Source of the DNA: Sphingomonas albertensis
Lineage (GTDB): Bacteria > Pseudomonadota > Alphaproteobacteria > Sphingomonadales > Sphingomonadaceae
NCBI RefSeq assembly: GCF_014358075.1
Contig: NZ_JACONT010000004.1
Location: 1 to 64,000 of the forward strand
DNA: 64,000 nt
Direction of reading: 5' to 3'
A program made the translations under genes and the position numbers. The notes beneath the pieces are model-generated. The model had not been told where the DNA came from. It ran no database searches and saw nothing but the letters and a program-made list of their open reading frames with translations. Shown one piece after another: positions 9,986 through 20,409 of this stretch (positions within the stretch are counted from its first letter, which is position 1; the number at the start of each line of letters is the position of its first letter).

Positions 9986-11193
9986 CAGTTGCACAGCGTG
10001 CCATCCTCGAGACGCGCGACCGGGAGATAGGCGCGCTTATACTCATACGTCGCGGCGAGATCCTCGTCGATGTCGACGCCGAGCCCCGGTGCCTCGCCCG
10101 GATGCATCATGCCCTCGTCGAAGCTATACGCGTGCGGGAAGACCGCGTCGGTCTCGTCGGTGTGCGGCATATGCTCCTGCACGCCGAAATTGGGCACCGA
10201 CAGCCCGAAATGCAGCGCCGCGGCCATCGCCACCGGCGACAGGTCGGTCGCGCCGTGACAGCCGGTACGGATCTGATACAGGTCCGCGAGCGACGCGATC
10301 CGGCGCAGGTGCGTGATGCCGCCCGCGTGCACGACGGTCGCGCGGATATAGTCGATCAGCTGGTTCTGGATCAGGTCCTTCGCATCCCAGATCGAATTGA
10401 ACACCTCACCGACCGCGATCGGCGTCGTGGTGTGGTGGCGGATCAGCTTGAACGCCTCCTGGTTCTCGGCCGGCGTCGGGTCCTCGATCCAGAAGAGGTT
10501 ATACGGCTCGAGCGCCTTGCCGAGCCGCCCCGCCTCGATCGGGGTGAGGCGGTGGTGGATGTCGTGGAGCAAATGGACGTCCCAGCCCATCGCCTCGCGC
10601 GCCGCCTTGAACAGTTCGGGGACGACGCGGAGGTATTTCTCGGTCGACCACACGCTCTCGCTCGGCAGGTCGGCATCGGCGGGTTCGTAGCGCGCGCCAT
10701 GCTTGGCCACGCCGTAGGTCGAGGCGAGCCCCGGCACGCCGCATTGCAGCCGGATCGCCTTATAGCCCTTCGCCTGCTCGGCCTTGGCGACCCCGATCGT
10801 GTCCTCGATCGTGGTGCCGTTGGCGTGCGCATAGACCATGCACGCATCGCGCGCCGCGCCGCCGAGCAACTGGTACACCGGCATGCCGGCGAGCTTGCCC
10901 TTGATGTCCCAGAGCGCCGTGTCGACCGCGGCGATCGCCGCCATCGTCACAGGACCACGCCGCCAATACGCGCCCTTGTAGAGATACTGCCAGACGTCCT
11001 CGATCCGGTGCGCATCGCGGCCGATCAGGCACGGCACGACATGATCGGTCAGGTAGCTCGCGACGCTCAACTCGCGACCGTTGAGCGTCGCGTCGCCAAG
11101 CCCGGTGGTGCCGTCGTCGCATTCGATCTTCAGCGTGACGAAATTGCGCCCCGGACAGGTGACGATGACGCGGGCGGAGACGATCTTGGGCAT
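9982..11193 (-). CDS. manD: D-mannonate dehydratase, enolase superfamily (ManD)
   Basis: The 403-residue product should dehydrate D-mannonate to 2-keto-3-deoxygluconate. It is an enolase-superfamily enzyme of the ManD/RspA type and is unrelated to the UxuA dehydratase of enterobacteria. The motifs HDIHHRLTP (about residue 210), [10 protein letters not shown] and AVGEVFNS provide the three metal ligands. The extended loop with [14 protein letters not shown] is characteristic of ManD. The gene starts 10 bp after the GH3 stop and overlaps the exuT start. Low-activity ManD paralogues exist, but the neighbouring uxaC and uxuB make mannonate the natural substrate. Confidence 0.94.
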   Translation of the reverse strand: MPKIVSARVIVTCPGRNFVTLKIECDDGTTGLGDATLNGRELSVASYLTDHVVPCLIGRDAHRIEDVWQYLYKGAYWRRGPVTMAAIAAVDTALWDIKGKLAGMPVYQLLGGAARDACMVYAHANGTTIEDTIGVAKAEQAKGYKAIRLQCGVPGLASTYGVAKHGARYEPADADLPSESVWSTEKYLRVVPELFKAAREAMGWDVHLLHDIHHRLTPIEAGRLGKALEPYNLFWIEDPTPAENQEAFKLIRHHTTTPIAVGEVFNSIWDAKDLIQNQLIDYIRATVVHAGGITHLRRIASLADLYQIRTGCHGATDLSPVAMAAALHFGLSVPNFGVQEHMPHTDETDAVFPHAYSFDEGMMHPGEAPGLGVDIDEDLAATYEYKRAYLPVARLEDGTLCNW

Positions 11194-11203
11194 CGCGGAT
11201 CCT

Positions 11204-13624
11204 TCAGGCGATTTCGAGGATGGCGGATTTCAGCTGTGCCGAACTCGGGCCGGCCATGATCGTGAACAGGCCGGGCTCGACGACCTCGCGCATGTCGACG
11301 TCCCACAAAGCGAACGCGTCGGGGCCGAGCGTGAAGCGCAAAGTCCGCCGCTCGCCGGGCGCCAGCGTCACGCGTTCGAAGCCCTTCAATTCCATCACCG
11401 GGCGCGCGACCGACGATACCTGGTCGCGGACGTAGACCTGCACGACCTCGTCGCCGGCACGTTGCCCGATATTGGCGACGTCGACCTCGACCCCGACGCT
11501 GCCGGCGATGCCGATCTTCGCCGCCGACAGCCGCGGTGCGCTGACCTCGAAGCGCGTGTAGCTGAGGCCGTGGCCGAACGGGAACAGCGGTGCCGTCTCC
11601 GCGAACAGATAGCCGCGCTGCGTCGAGGGCTTGCGGTTGTAGTAGAACGGCACCTGCCCGACCTCGCGGACCACCGTCACGGGCAGTTTTGCGCCCGGAT
11701 TGATCCGCCCGAACAGCGCCTCGGCCATCGCGGTGCCGCCCTCCTGCCCCGGATACCAGCATTCGAGCACCGCGTTCGCCTTCGCGATCACGCCCGGCCA
11801 GCTCGGCGGACGGCCGTTGATCGCGGCGATGACGATCGGCTTGCCCAGCGCATGCAGCGCGTCGAACAGCGCGTTCTGCTCGCCGAGCAGGTCGAGTGTC
11901 GTGCGATCACCGAGGTGGTTCGCCGAGAAGCCCTCGCGGCTGGTCTGCTCGGTATCGCCGATCGCCAGGATGATCGTGTCCGAACCGCGCGCGACCTCGA
12001 CCGCTTCGGCGATCAGCGCGCGGTTCCTGGCGGGATCGGCGAGCAGCACCTCGTCCTGTGATCGGTCCTCGCTCTGGGTGATGAACACGCCCTGCGCATG
12101 GACGATCGTCGCGCCGCCGCCGACCAGCGCGCGCACGCCGTCGAGCAGCGACACCGTCTGGCGCGGCGGCGCGGAATAGCCGCCGAGCCGCGCGATCGCC
12201 GCATTGGGCCCGATCACCGCGATCCTGCCCTTGGGCGCGAGCGGCAGCGTGCCGTCGTTGGTGAGCAGGCACATCGATTTGCGGGCCGCCTCCAACGCGA
12301 CGCCGCGTGCTTCCGCATTACCGGTCAGGCGAGCGGCGGCGCGGGGATCGACCGCCGACTCCTCGAACAGGCCTGCGCGGAACTTGAGCGCGAGCATGCG
12401 CGCACACGCCGCGTCGACCGACGCGATCGGCACCGTCCCCGCCCGCACCTGCGCGGGCAATGTGCGGAACGCGATCCCGTCCGGCAACGCGCTGTCCACG
12501 CCCGCCTCCAGCGCCAGCCGCGCCGCACCGGCCACGTTGGGCGCGATGTGATGGATCGTATCAAGCTCTTCGATCGCGCCGTAATCGCTGACGATCGCGC
12601 CCGAAAATCCCCATTCGCCGCGCAGCACGTCGCCTAGCAACCAGTGGTTCGCATGGCTCGGCACGCCGTCGATCTCGTTGTACGACGGCATCACAGCACC
12701 GATCCCGGTGCGCGTCACGACCGCGCGGAACGGCGGGAAGAAGCTCTCGCGCAGTTCGCGTTCGCCGATCGGTGCCGGGCCGATATTGTTGCCCGCCTGG
12801 GGCTGGCCGTGGCCGGTCATGTGTTTCAGCGTGGCGAAGACCTTCCCCGGCGCGAGGGTGGTGCTGTCGCCCTGCAGGCCCTCGACCGCGGCCACGCCCA
12901 TCTCTCCGCACAGATACGGGTCCTCGCCGAACGTCTCCTCGATCCGGCCCCAGCGCGGATCGCGCGCGATGTCGACGACTGGCGACAGCGAGAGATGGCT
13001 GCCATGCGCGCGCACTTCGCGACCGATGATCACCTGCGCGCGCCGCATCAGGTCGCGGTCGAACGCACCGGCCATGCCGATCGCCTGCGGGAACATCGTC
13101 GCATCTGGCGCCATATAGCCGTGCAGCGATTCCTCGTGGAAGATCACGGGGATGCCGAGCCGCGTGCCCTTCGCCCAGCGCTGGACTGCGTTGACAAACG
13201 CGATCGTCGAGGCGGAGCCGCGGAACCGTGCACCGGTGCCGCCTGCCACCGCCGCCACCGATGGCCCGCCGCGCAGGTCCGACGGGCGCGTCACCTGGCC
13301 GAAGCCCGCCGGATACGCCGCCGTCGCCCGCGCAGGATCGAACGTCAGGCCGCCGACAGTCATCACGTCCGCCTTGGTCGCCCACAGCGAAATGGTCTGG
13401 CCAACTTTCTCCTCCAGCGTCATCCGCGCCATCAGATCGCGGACTCGGAGATCGACCGGCGCGCGGGAATCACGGTAGATCGGGGCCGCCGCCGCGGCCT
13501 GCGCGACGCCGGGAATAAGCCCCGCGATCGAGACCGAGCCGAGCAACCCGAAAAGGTCGCGCCGGGTCGGCATCGCGGCTGGCATCGTGGGCGGTACGAT
13601 CCCTGCTGTCTCCGTATCGGCCAC
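11204..13624 (-). CDS. Glycoside hydrolase family 3 protein, Tat-exported
   Basis: The 806-residue product is a GH3 beta-glycosidase, probably acting on xylo-oligosaccharides. A twin-arginine signal is visible as [18 protein letters not shown] at about residues 18-37. The catalytic nucleophile is expected at Asp347 in [10 protein letters not shown]. The GH3 C-terminal domain follows, and a fibronectin-III-like domain ([23 protein letters not shown]) ends the protein. The start is a GTG at 13624 preceded by a good TAGGAGA ribosome binding site. It is the first gene of the uronate operon and is divergent from the GH67 gene. A beta-xylosidase role is inferred from context; a beta-glucosidase role is also possible. 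Confidence 0.92.
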   Translation of the reverse strand: MADTETAGIVPPTMPAAMPTRRDLFGLLGSVSIAGLIPGVAQAAAAAPIYRDSRAPVDLRVRDLMARMTLEEKVGQTISLWATKADVMTVGGLTFDPARATAAYPAGFGQVTRPSDLRGGPSVAAVAGGTGARFRGSASTIAFVNAVQRWAKGTRLGIPVIFHEESLHGYMAPDATMFPQAIGMAGAFDRDLMRRAQVIIGREVRAHGSHLSLSPVVDIARDPRWGRIEETFGEDPYLCGEMGVAAVEGLQGDSTTLAPGKVFATLKHMTGHGQPQAGNNIGPAPIGERELRESFFPPFRAVVTRTGIGAVMPSYNEIDGVPSHANHWLLGDVLRGEWGFSGAIVSDYGAIEELDTIHHIAPNVAGAARLALEAGVDSALPDGIAFRTLPAQVRAGTVPIASVDAACARMLALKFRAGLFEESAVDPRAAARLTGNAEARGVALEAARKSMCLLTNDGTLPLAPKGRIAVIGPNAAIARLGGYSAPPRQTVSLLDGVRALVGGGATIVHAQGVFITQSEDRSQDEVLLADPARNRALIAEAVEVARGSDTIILAIGDTEQTSREGFSANHLGDRTTLDLLGEQNALFDALHALGKPIVIAAINGRPPSWPGVIAKANAVLECWYPGQEGGTAMAEALFGRINPGAKLPVTVVREVGQVPFYYNRKPSTQRGYLFAETAPLFPFGHGLSYTRFEVSAPRLSAAKIGIAGSVGVEVDVANIGQRAGDEVVQVYVRDQVSSVARPVMELKGFERVTLAPGERRTLRFTLGPDAFALWDVDMREVVEPGLFTIMAGPSSAQLKSAILEIA

Positions 13625-13672
13625 GATTATCTCCTACTATGAAACGCGGCATTGCTGTCGAAGCCGTCGTCG

Positions 13673-13686
13673 TGATAGCGATAACA
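13673..13686. promoter_or_regulatory. LacI-family type operator between GH3 operon and GH67 gene
   Basis: The 14-bp site TGATAGCGATAACA fits the LacI-family operator pattern TGNTANCGNTANCA at every fixed position. It lies in the 115-bp divergent intergenic region, 49 bp from the GH3 GTG and 53 bp from the GH67 ATG, where it could control both transcripts. Sugar-responsive LacI repressors of alphaproteobacteria, such as Caulobacter XylR, bind closely related sites. No LacI gene lies in this window, so the regulator must be elsewhere. Confidence 0.7.
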
Positions 13687-13739
13687 TGGCTGATCATCCG
13701 CGATCCTGTCAATGTGGCGCGGAACGGCGGGAGAGGATT

Positions 13740-15863
13740 ATGACGCAATTCGGCCGATGGATCGGTAAGTTCGCGCTGCTGTTCGGCGCGGTAATTGGTT
13801 TGACCGGACCGGCACAGGCCGAAGACGGCTACGACCTCTGGCTGCGCTATCACACCCCCGCGGCGACGCCTGTGCGGAATGTGCCGGCGGTCGAAGCGCG
13901 CGGCGATACGCCAACGCTTCGTGTGGCGGCCGAAGAATTGCGGCACGGCGCGGTGCTGTTCGGGACGAGCCCGCCGCCGATCCTGCTGGCCACCGCCAGC
14001 GATCGCGACGTCGCGGCACTCCGCTTGCCGCTGGCCGCGCTCGGCGACGAAGGATACCGCGTCGGACAGGTCACGATCGGCGGTCGCCGCACACTCCTCG
14101 TCACCGCGAACACCGATCGCGGTGTCCTGTACGGCAGCTTCGCGCTGCTGCGGCACCTCCAGACCGGCGGCAGTATCGACCGGATCGCCCTGACCTCGAG
14201 CCCCCGCGTGAAGCTGCGCGTGCTGAACCATTGGGACAATCTGGATGGCGTGGTCGAGCGCGGCTACGCTGGCGCATCGCTCTGGGACTGGTGGACGCTC
14301 CCCGATTTCCGCGACCCCCGCTACACTGATTACGCGCGCGCCAACGCTTCGATCGGGATCAACGGCACCGTCCTCAACAACGTCAACGCGAAGGCCGACA
14401 GCCTGACCGCGCCGTATATCGCCAAGGCCGCCGCGCTCGCCGACGTGTTCCGGCCGTACGGGATCAAGGTGTATCTGTCGGCGCGCTTCTCCGCCCCGAT
14501 CGAGATCGGTGGCCTGAAGACCGCCGATCCGCTGGATCCGCAGGTCGCGGCGTGGTGGAAGGCGAAGACCGACGAGATCTATCGCAGCATCCCCGATTTC
14601 GGCGGCTTCCTGGTCAAGGCCAACAGCGAGGGCCAGCCCGGCCCGCGCGATTATCACCGCAGCCACGCCGACGGCGCCAACATGCTCGCCGCTGCGGTCG
14701 CGCCGCATGGCGGGATCGTGATGTGGCGCGCGTTCGTCTATGCGGAAACCGACCCGGACGACCGCGCCAAACAGGCGTACACTGAGTTCAAGCCGCTCGA
14801 CGGGACCTTCGCGAAGAACGTTATCGTCCAGGTCAAGAACGGCGCGATCGACTTCCAGCCGCGCGAGCCGTTCCACCCGCTGTTCGGGGCGATGCCGAGG
14901 ACCCCGCTGATGATCGAATTCCAGATCACCAAGGAGTATCTCGGCTTCGCGACGCACCTCGCCTATCTCGGGCCGATGTTCGCCGAGACGCTGGCGAGCG
15001 AGACGATGCGGACGCCCGGCGAGACCGTCGCGGACGTCGTCGACGGGTCGGTCGAAGGTCACACCCTGACGGGCATGGCGGGGGTCGCCAATATCGGCCG
15101 CGATCGCGACTGGGCGGGCTCGACGTTCAACCAGGCGAACTGGTATGCGTTCGGGCGGATGGCCTGGGATCCGACGCTCGGCGCCGCACCGGTCGCGCGC
15201 GAATGGGCGGCAATGACCTTTGCCCCCTCTGCCAAGATCGTCGATCCGGTGGTCGCGATGATGATGGGATCGCGCGAGGCGGTGGTCGACTACATGACGC
15301 CGCTCGGCCTGTCGCACGTCATGGCGACGGGGCATCATTACGGCCCGGCTCCTTGGGTGGCCGATCTCAAGCGGCCCGAATGGAACCCGGTCTATTATCA
15401 CCGCGCCGACAAGGCCGGGATCGGGTTCGACCGGACCAAGACGGGTAGCAACGCGGTGGCGCAATACGCCCCTGCCCTCGCCCGCACGCTCGCCGATCCG
15501 GCGACGACGCCGGAGCGCGACCTGCTGTGGTTCCACCACGTCTCCTGGGACCGGCGCATGGCATCGGGGCGGACCTTATGGGCGGAGATGGTCCATGATT
15601 ACGATTCTGGCGTCGGCTATGTCGCGGACATGCGCCGGCGATGGGATGCGCTGAAGCCGCAAGTCGATGCCGAGCGCTGGGCGAAGACCGCGACGTATCT
15701 GGCGGTGCAGGAGCGCGAAGCGCGGTGGTGGCGCGATGCGAGCCTGGCCTATTGGATGTCGGTCAACGGACGCCCGTTGCCGGCGGGAGCCGCAGCCCCC
15801 GCGCATGACCTGGCATGGTACAAGGCGCAGCACTTTCCGTACGCGCCCGGCAACCCACAATAG
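13740..15863 (+). CDS. aguA: Alpha-glucuronidase, glycoside hydrolase family 67
   Basis: The 707-residue product removes (4-O-methyl-)glucuronic acid from the non-reducing end of aldouronic acids released from glucuronoxylan. A signal peptide (about residues 1-27, ending GPAQAED) implies export to the periplasm or beyond. GH67 features are plain: LRVLNHWDNLDGVVERGYAG, GINGTVLNNVNA, FLVKANSEGQPGP and the acidic C-terminal region. The length agrees with secreted GH67 enzymes. The ATG at 13740 follows a strong GGGAGAGG ribosome binding site. It starts a rightward unit with the SGNH esterase and shares the LacI-type operator with the GH3 operon. Confidence 0.95.
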   Translation: MTQFGRWIGKFALLFGAVIGLTGPAQAEDGYDLWLRYHTPAATPVRNVPAVEARGDTPTLRVAAEELRHGAVLFGTSPPPILLATASDRDVAALRLPLAALGDEGYRVGQVTIGGRRTLLVTANTDRGVLYGSFALLRHLQTGGSIDRIALTSSPRVKLRVLNHWDNLDGVVERGYAGASLWDWWTLPDFRDPRYTDYARANASIGINGTVLNNVNAKADSLTAPYIAKAAALADVFRPYGIKVYLSARFSAPIEIGGLKTADPLDPQVAAWWKAKTDEIYRSIPDFGGFLVKANSEGQPGPRDYHRSHADGANMLAAAVAPHGGIVMWRAFVYAETDPDDRAKQAYTEFKPLDGTFAKNVIVQVKNGAIDFQPREPFHPLFGAMPRTPLMIEFQITKEYLGFATHLAYLGPMFAETLASETMRTPGETVADVVDGSVEGHTLTGMAGVANIGRDRDWAGSTFNQANWYAFGRMAWDPTLGAAPVAREWAAMTFAPSAKIVDPVVAMMMGSREAVVDYMTPLGLSHVMATGHHYGPAPWVADLKRPEWNPVYYHRADKAGIGFDRTKTGSNAVAQYAPALARTLADPATTPERDLLWFHHVSWDRRMASGRTLWAEMVHDYDSGVGYVADMRRRWDALKPQVDAERWAKTATYLAVQEREARWWRDASLAYWMSVNGRPLPAGAAAPAHDLAWYKAQHFPYAPGNPQ

Positions 15864-15897
15864 AAGCGCTGACACTAGATAAGAGGATGAGGACGCG

Positions 15898-17136
15898 ATG
15901 ATGAGACGGTGGCCGTTGGCGCTGATGTTGGGCGCCCTGATCGTGACGGGTGCAGGCGCGCGGGACACTGCACCGGTACGCGACACGCACTGGATCGCGA
16001 CCTGGGGATCGTCGCAGATGATCGCCGAGGGCGACAATGCACTTCCTGCCGATCGCGCTGGTTCGATCACGCTGCGGCAGGTCGTGCGGGTTTCGGCCGG
16101 CGGTGAGCGCGTGCGCATCCGGTTCTCCAACGCATTCGGTACGCGTCCGCTGGCGATCGGCGGGGCGCACCTTGCCCGGTCGGTCGCGCCCGGCACGCCG
16201 CGGATCGAAGGCGGCGCCCGGCTGACCTTCTCGGGGCAGGGCGACGCGGTGATCCCCGCCGGCGCGGAAATCTACAGCGACCCGGTCGCGCTCCGGGTCG
16301 CAGCCGGGGCCGATCTCACCATCAGCCTGTATCTGCCGGACGCCGCCAGCCCGCAGACCGGGCATCCCGGCTCGCGCGCGACCAGTTTCACGCGGGCCGG
16401 CAACGCGGTTGGGGACGCGACGCTGGCGGGTGCGACGCCGACGACCCACTGGTATGCGCTCGCGGATGTCGAGGTCGCGGGGGCGCCGGCCGCAGGGACG
16501 ATCGCCGCGATCGGCGACTCGATCACCGACGGGTACGGCGTGAAGCCCGAGCGCAACACCCGCTGGACCGACGTGCTGGCGCAAAGGCTGCGCGCGCGCC
16601 CTGCAACGCAGGCGATCGGCGTCGTCAATGCGGGGATCGGCGGCAATCGCGTCCTGCTCGACGGTCTCGGCCCCAATCTGCTCGCGCGGTTCGATCGCGA
16701 TGTCGTCGCGCGCAGCGGCGTGCGCTGGGCGATCGTGCTGGAGGGCGTGAACGATCTTGGCGTGCTGACCCGCGAGGCGCCTGCCACGCCCGCGCAGCAC
16801 GCCGCGCTGGTCGCGCAGCTCAAGGCCGGCTTCACGCAGCTAGTCGCGCGGGCGCATGCGCACGGGATCAAGGTGATCGGCGGCACGGTCATGCCGTTCG
16901 GGGGCAACAGCTATTACCACCCCGATTCCGCCAACGAGGCCGATCGGCAGGCGATCAACACGTTCATCCGCACCGCCGGCGTGTTCGACGCGGTGATCGA
17001 TTTCGATCGGTCGATGCGCGATCCGGCGCATCCCGACCGGCTGTCGCCCCGCTATGATTCGGGCGACCATCTCCACCCGTCGGAGGCCGGATATCGTGCG
17101 ATGGGCGAGGCCATACCCCTCGCCCTGTTTCGATAG
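15898..17136 (+). CDS. Secreted SGNH/GDSL hydrolase, possible acetyl-xylan esterase
   Basis: The 412-residue product has a short signal peptide (about residues 1-21) and an N-terminal beta domain. The catalytic SGNH domain starts near residue 200. AAIGDSITDGYG is block I with the nucleophilic serine, NAGIGGNR supplies the oxyanion-hole glycine, and EGVNDLG supplies the asparagine. GDHLHPSEAGY at the C-terminus gives the catalytic Asp-His pair. The architecture resembles XynE-type esterases. It follows aguA by 34 bp on the same strand, so deacetylation of xylan fragments is a reasonable guess. The substrate is not shown by the sequence. Confidence 0.88.
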   Translation: MMRRWPLALMLGALIVTGAGARDTAPVRDTHWIATWGSSQMIAEGDNALPADRAGSITLRQVVRVSAGGERVRIRFSNAFGTRPLAIGGAHLARSVAPGTPRIEGGARLTFSGQGDAVIPAGAEIYSDPVALRVAAGADLTISLYLPDAASPQTGHPGSRATSFTRAGNAVGDATLAGATPTTHWYALADVEVAGAPAAGTIAAIGDSITDGYGVKPERNTRWTDVLAQRLRARPATQAIGVVNAGIGGNRVLLDGLGPNLLARFDRDVVARSGVRWAIVLEGVNDLGVLTREAPATPAQHAALVAQLKAGFTQLVARAHAHGIKVIGGTVMPFGGNSYYHPDSANEADRQAINTFIRTAGVFDAVIDFDRSMRDPAHPDRLSPRYDSGDHLHPSEAGYRAMGEAIPLALFR

Positions 17137-17145
17137 CAGGGGGTT

Positions 17146-20100
17146 CTAGATCCCGGTCGCGTACAATGCGTGGTGCGTGAGGATGAACAGCGTGCGGCGG
17201 TCGGCCCCGCCGATCACGAGTTGTAGCGGACGTTCGGGGACGTCGATGCGGCGGGCCAGCGTGCCGTCGCGGGCGTAGACGAACACCTGGCCGTTGGCGA
17301 CGTAGAGGTTGCCCGCGGCATCGCGCGCGACGCTCTCGCCGCCACGATCGGCGACGATCTTGAGGTCGGTCAGGCGGCCCTGATCGCCGACGACGCCGCT
17401 ATAGGTCCGGTTCTCCGAGGCGTTGGTCAGGACGACGCGTTCGCCGGGCGCGGCGGCTACGAAGCCGTAGCTGTCGAGCGTGTCGGACCAGCGCCAGCCG
17501 CGGTGATCGTCCGGCCCCTGATTCCAGACGCGGAACGCGGGCAGGACGAGTGATCCGTCGGGGGAGACGTATTCCTGCGGCTTGGCCTCGCCCATCTTGG
17601 TAGTGAAGAAGTCCGTCATGGTCGGGTAGGTGTAGGTCGCCGGATCGATCCGGTCGGCGAACTCGCCATTCGCCCAGACGTTGACGGGGAGCAGGGTGGC
17701 CGCGCCGCGGTGCGGGCTGGCGGCTGTCGAGGCGATGACCGTGACCTCGGCCGGCCTGGCCGGATCGATGCTGTAGACGGTCCCGTCACGCCCGGCGGAG
17801 GACTGGACGAGCAGCTTGCCCGAACGATCGACCGCGAGGTTCACCGCATCGAGCGGCGCGTCCGCGACGATCGACAGCCCCTCTGTCTTGGTCCAGCCAT
17901 GGATCCGCTGGAATTGCCGATCGATGAAATACAGTTTTCCCTTCGCATCGACCGCTCCGCCGGCGATCGAATAGAAGCCGTCGGCGAGCTTCTCGACGCC
18001 AGGCGATACCGGGATCGCCGGTTGGGTCGCTGCGGTCGCAGGGGTGGCTGGCACGTCGAGCCTGGCGAACTCGCGCTCGCGTACTTCTTGGCGCCGCGTC
18101 ATGTCCTTGATCGCGGTCTCGAACGGGAATTTGCTTGCGCGCAGATAGGTGCCGCAGCCCTTCGCGTCGCAGCTCGCAAAGCCGCTTTCGGCGTTCACAT
18201 GGACGTTGCGAAAACGGATATCGCCGGAATTGTAGAGCTTTACCGCGGCGTCCATCGGCTTGATCGTGCGCGTGACGCGATAGCCATGATAATTGGCGAA
18301 CAGGATGTTGCGCGAATTGCGGATCTCGGCCGAGATCGCGTCGACGCCGTCGCGCACTTCCTGCTCGGTCTGCGGCGCGAGGAATTCCCAGTTCTCGACG
18401 TTATCGAGGACGATCTCGGCGCGATAATGGTGCTCGGCGGAGAGTTCGTAGACATGGCCGGGGGTCTTGGTGTTCGAGACGTGGAAGCCCGCCGACGCCA
18501 AGGTGTTCGGCGACCAGATCGCCGCGAACGTGCCGCCGCCGCCGTCCGTTACCCAGATGCTCGGGTGCTGTCCGTCGAAGCGCGCGCGCGGATCGCCGAA
18601 GCCGATCGGGCTGCCCTTGGTCAGCACGGTGCCGCCGCCGCCCTGGATCTTGACGTCGTTGACCATCGACGCTTCGCCAGCCTTCCACAGCAGCGCGGTC
18701 GCGCGCGGGTTCACGCCGCCGGTCCACAGGCCGAGGCCGGAGACGATCGCGTTGCCGCCTTTCGCGCTCTGCAACAGCGCCTTCGGACCGCCGACGCCCA
18801 TGTATGCGGGTGTCTCGTCGGGGAGGTAGAGATGCGTGAGGCTGGGATGCAGCGCGATCAGGACGCTGTCGGGACGGAGCTTGATCGTGTCGGTGACGCG
18901 GTAGCGACCGACCGGGAGATACAGCACGCGGTGCGTGTCGATCGCGCGCTGCAACGCCGCGGTGTCGTCGGTGGTATCGTCGCCCTTCACGCCGAGATCG
19001 TGCGCGTTCGCCCAGTCGCGCACCGGCGGCATCGCGCGGATCGCCGGCGTCCGCCTCGCGGGCATGCGCGCGAGCGGCGCCATCTGGATATCGGTCGCAT
19101 AGTCGCCGATCGTGCCCAACCCGGCGAGCTTCAGGCCGTAGGAGAAGTCGCTGACCCGGTAGTTTGGCCCCGCCCCCGCCACGGTCTTTCCACTGTCGCG
19201 GAAACGGACGAAGGTCGGGGTGTTCGACGCCACCGCATTGTCGAAGCCGATCTGCGTGAAGACGCTGTTCTCGGCCGATACGATCACGCCCGCCTGCGAC
19301 ACGTTCTCGAACCGGACGTCCTTGCCCCAGAGCGAGTCGGAATAGCCGCGGTCGATCTCGATCCCGACCGGCGTGTCGCGGATCGCGACGTTGACCAATG
19401 TCAGGTCGACCTCGTGCTCGCGGATCGCGGCATCGCGCTGGCCCTGGAACTCGGAGTCGATCAGCGTGAACTGCCACGCGGGCGAGGTCTTTTCCGACAT
19501 GATGCCGTAGCGACCGCCGAAGAAGCGCAGGTTCTCGAACTCGTTGCCCGCCTGGTAGACGCCGGCGAGGCCTGAACCGATGTGGAAATCGACGTGGCGA
19601 AGATAGCCATGCTGCGCGACGCGGAAGCGCACCGCGACCGCGCCGGCATTGCCCGCGCCAATCCGGAAATCGACGTTGGAGAGCGCGGAATAGAAGGTGC
19701 TGGAGGTCGCGTCGAAGATCGCGGGGTCGAAGGGCACGCTGGTGCGCGGCGGCACGGGGGCCTTGCCGACGCGGTACTGGTCCTCGCCGGTGAAGCTGAC
19801 CATCGCCGCGACGCCCGAGGCGTAGCCGGCGCTGTTGTCGCCGAGCACGATCTCCGGCCGGGTCGGGCCGATGCCGAAGATCCGGACGGCGGAGCGGACG
19901 AAGATGGTGCGGCTGATCCGGTAGCGCCCGGAGGGGAGGAACACGATTCCGCCATGACCGCCCGCCGCGACCGCGTCGATCGCCTGCTGGAGCGCGGCGC
20001 TGTCGTCCGCGCGACCGTCGCCGACACCCTTGACGGTGATCGCGCTCGGGTCGTCGGGCTGGGTGAGATAGACCGAGACGGACTTGGTCGGAGCCGCAAG

Positions 20101-20181
20101 TTTCGAAGACGGGGCGGGTTTCGCGAACGCCGGCGCGGCGATCAGGAGCGCCGTTCCGCAGAGCAGCCATTTCGCAACCAT
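17146..20181 (-). CDS. Secreted double beta-helix protein with C-terminal propeller-like domain
   Basis: The 1011-residue product starts with a signal peptide (about residues 1-20, ALLIAAPAFA). Residues of about 45-350 begin with VKGVGDGRADDSAALQQAID, the opening of a Pectate_lyase_3 right-handed beta-helix. A second such opening, LGVKGDDTTDDTAALQRAID, starts near residue 395, so two helices are in tandem as in GH55 exo-beta-1,3-glucanases. From about residue 735 to the end the sequence resembles SMP-30/NHL propellers (GVEKLADGFYSIAGGAVDAKG). The start ATG follows a GGGAG ribosome binding site. The gene lies convergently against the SGNH esterase gene. Polysaccharide binding or cleavage is likely; the substrate is unknown. 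Confidence 0.78.
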   Translation of the reverse strand: MVAKWLLCGTALLIAAPAFAKPAPSSKLAAPTKSVSVYLTQPDDPSAITVKGVGDGRADDSAALQQAIDAVAAGGHGGIVFLPSGRYRISRTIFVRSAVRIFGIGPTRPEIVLGDNSAGYASGVAAMVSFTGEDQYRVGKAPVPPRTSVPFDPAIFDATSSTFYSALSNVDFRIGAGNAGAVAVRFRVAQHGYLRHVDFHIGSGLAGVYQAGNEFENLRFFGGRYGIMSEKTSPAWQFTLIDSEFQGQRDAAIREHEVDLTLVNVAIRDTPVGIEIDRGYSDSLWGKDVRFENVSQAGVIVSAENSVFTQIGFDNAVASNTPTFVRFRDSGKTVAGAGPNYRVSDFSYGLKLAGLGTIGDYATDIQMAPLARMPARRTPAIRAMPPVRDWANAHDLGVKGDDTTDDTAALQRAIDTHRVLYLPVGRYRVTDTIKLRPDSVLIALHPSLTHLYLPDETPAYMGVGGPKALLQSAKGGNAIVSGLGLWTGGVNPRATALLWKAGEASMVNDVKIQGGGGTVLTKGSPIGFGDPRARFDGQHPSIWVTDGGGGTFAAIWSPNTLASAGFHVSNTKTPGHVYELSAEHHYRAEIVLDNVENWEFLAPQTEQEVRDGVDAISAEIRNSRNILFANYHGYRVTRTIKPMDAAVKLYNSGDIRFRNVHVNAESGFASCDAKGCGTYLRASKFPFETAIKDMTRRQEVREREFARLDVPATPATAATQPAIPVSPGVEKLADGFYSIAGGAVDAKGKLYFIDRQFQRIHGWTKTEGLSIVADAPLDAVNLAVDRSGKLLVQSSAGRDGTVYSIDPARPAEVTVIASTAASPHRGAATLLPVNVWANGEFADRIDPATYTYPTMTDFFTTKMGEAKPQEYVSPDGSLVLPAFRVWNQGPDDHRGWRWSDTLDSYGFVAAAPGERVVLTNASENRTYSGVVGDQGRLTDLKIVADRGGESVARDAAGNLYVANGQVFVYARDGTLARRIDVPERPLQLVIGGADRRTLFILTHHALYATGI

Positions 20182-20273
20182 CGTCCGTCTCCCGTTATCA
20201 GGACAGCAGCCCTACCGTTCGCGGGGGTGCGCTTCATCTGCGACGAAGGTCGTATCTTTGGGGGATGCCTTCT

Positions 20274-20399
20274 GATCCTCCCCCGCCAGGGGGAGGTGGC
20301 GCCGTAGGCGACGGAGGGGGAGGACACGGAACAGGCGTGCCTCTTACCTCCCCCTCCGACTGGCAAGCGTCAGCCACCTCCCCCTGGCGGGGGAGGATC
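20274..20399. repeat. Palindromic dispersed repeat, copy 1
   Basis: This 126-bp element begins GATCCTCCCCCGCCAGGGGG and ends with its exact reverse complement; the outer arms are 26 bp. The inner part carries shorter inverted segments around GACACGGAACAG. Closely similar copies occur at 37514-37635 and 44897-45022. All three are intergenic. It resembles the REP/BIME class of non-autonomous palindromes and has no coding content. Confidence 0.85.
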
Positions 20400-20409
20400 G
20401 AAGGGCGTG

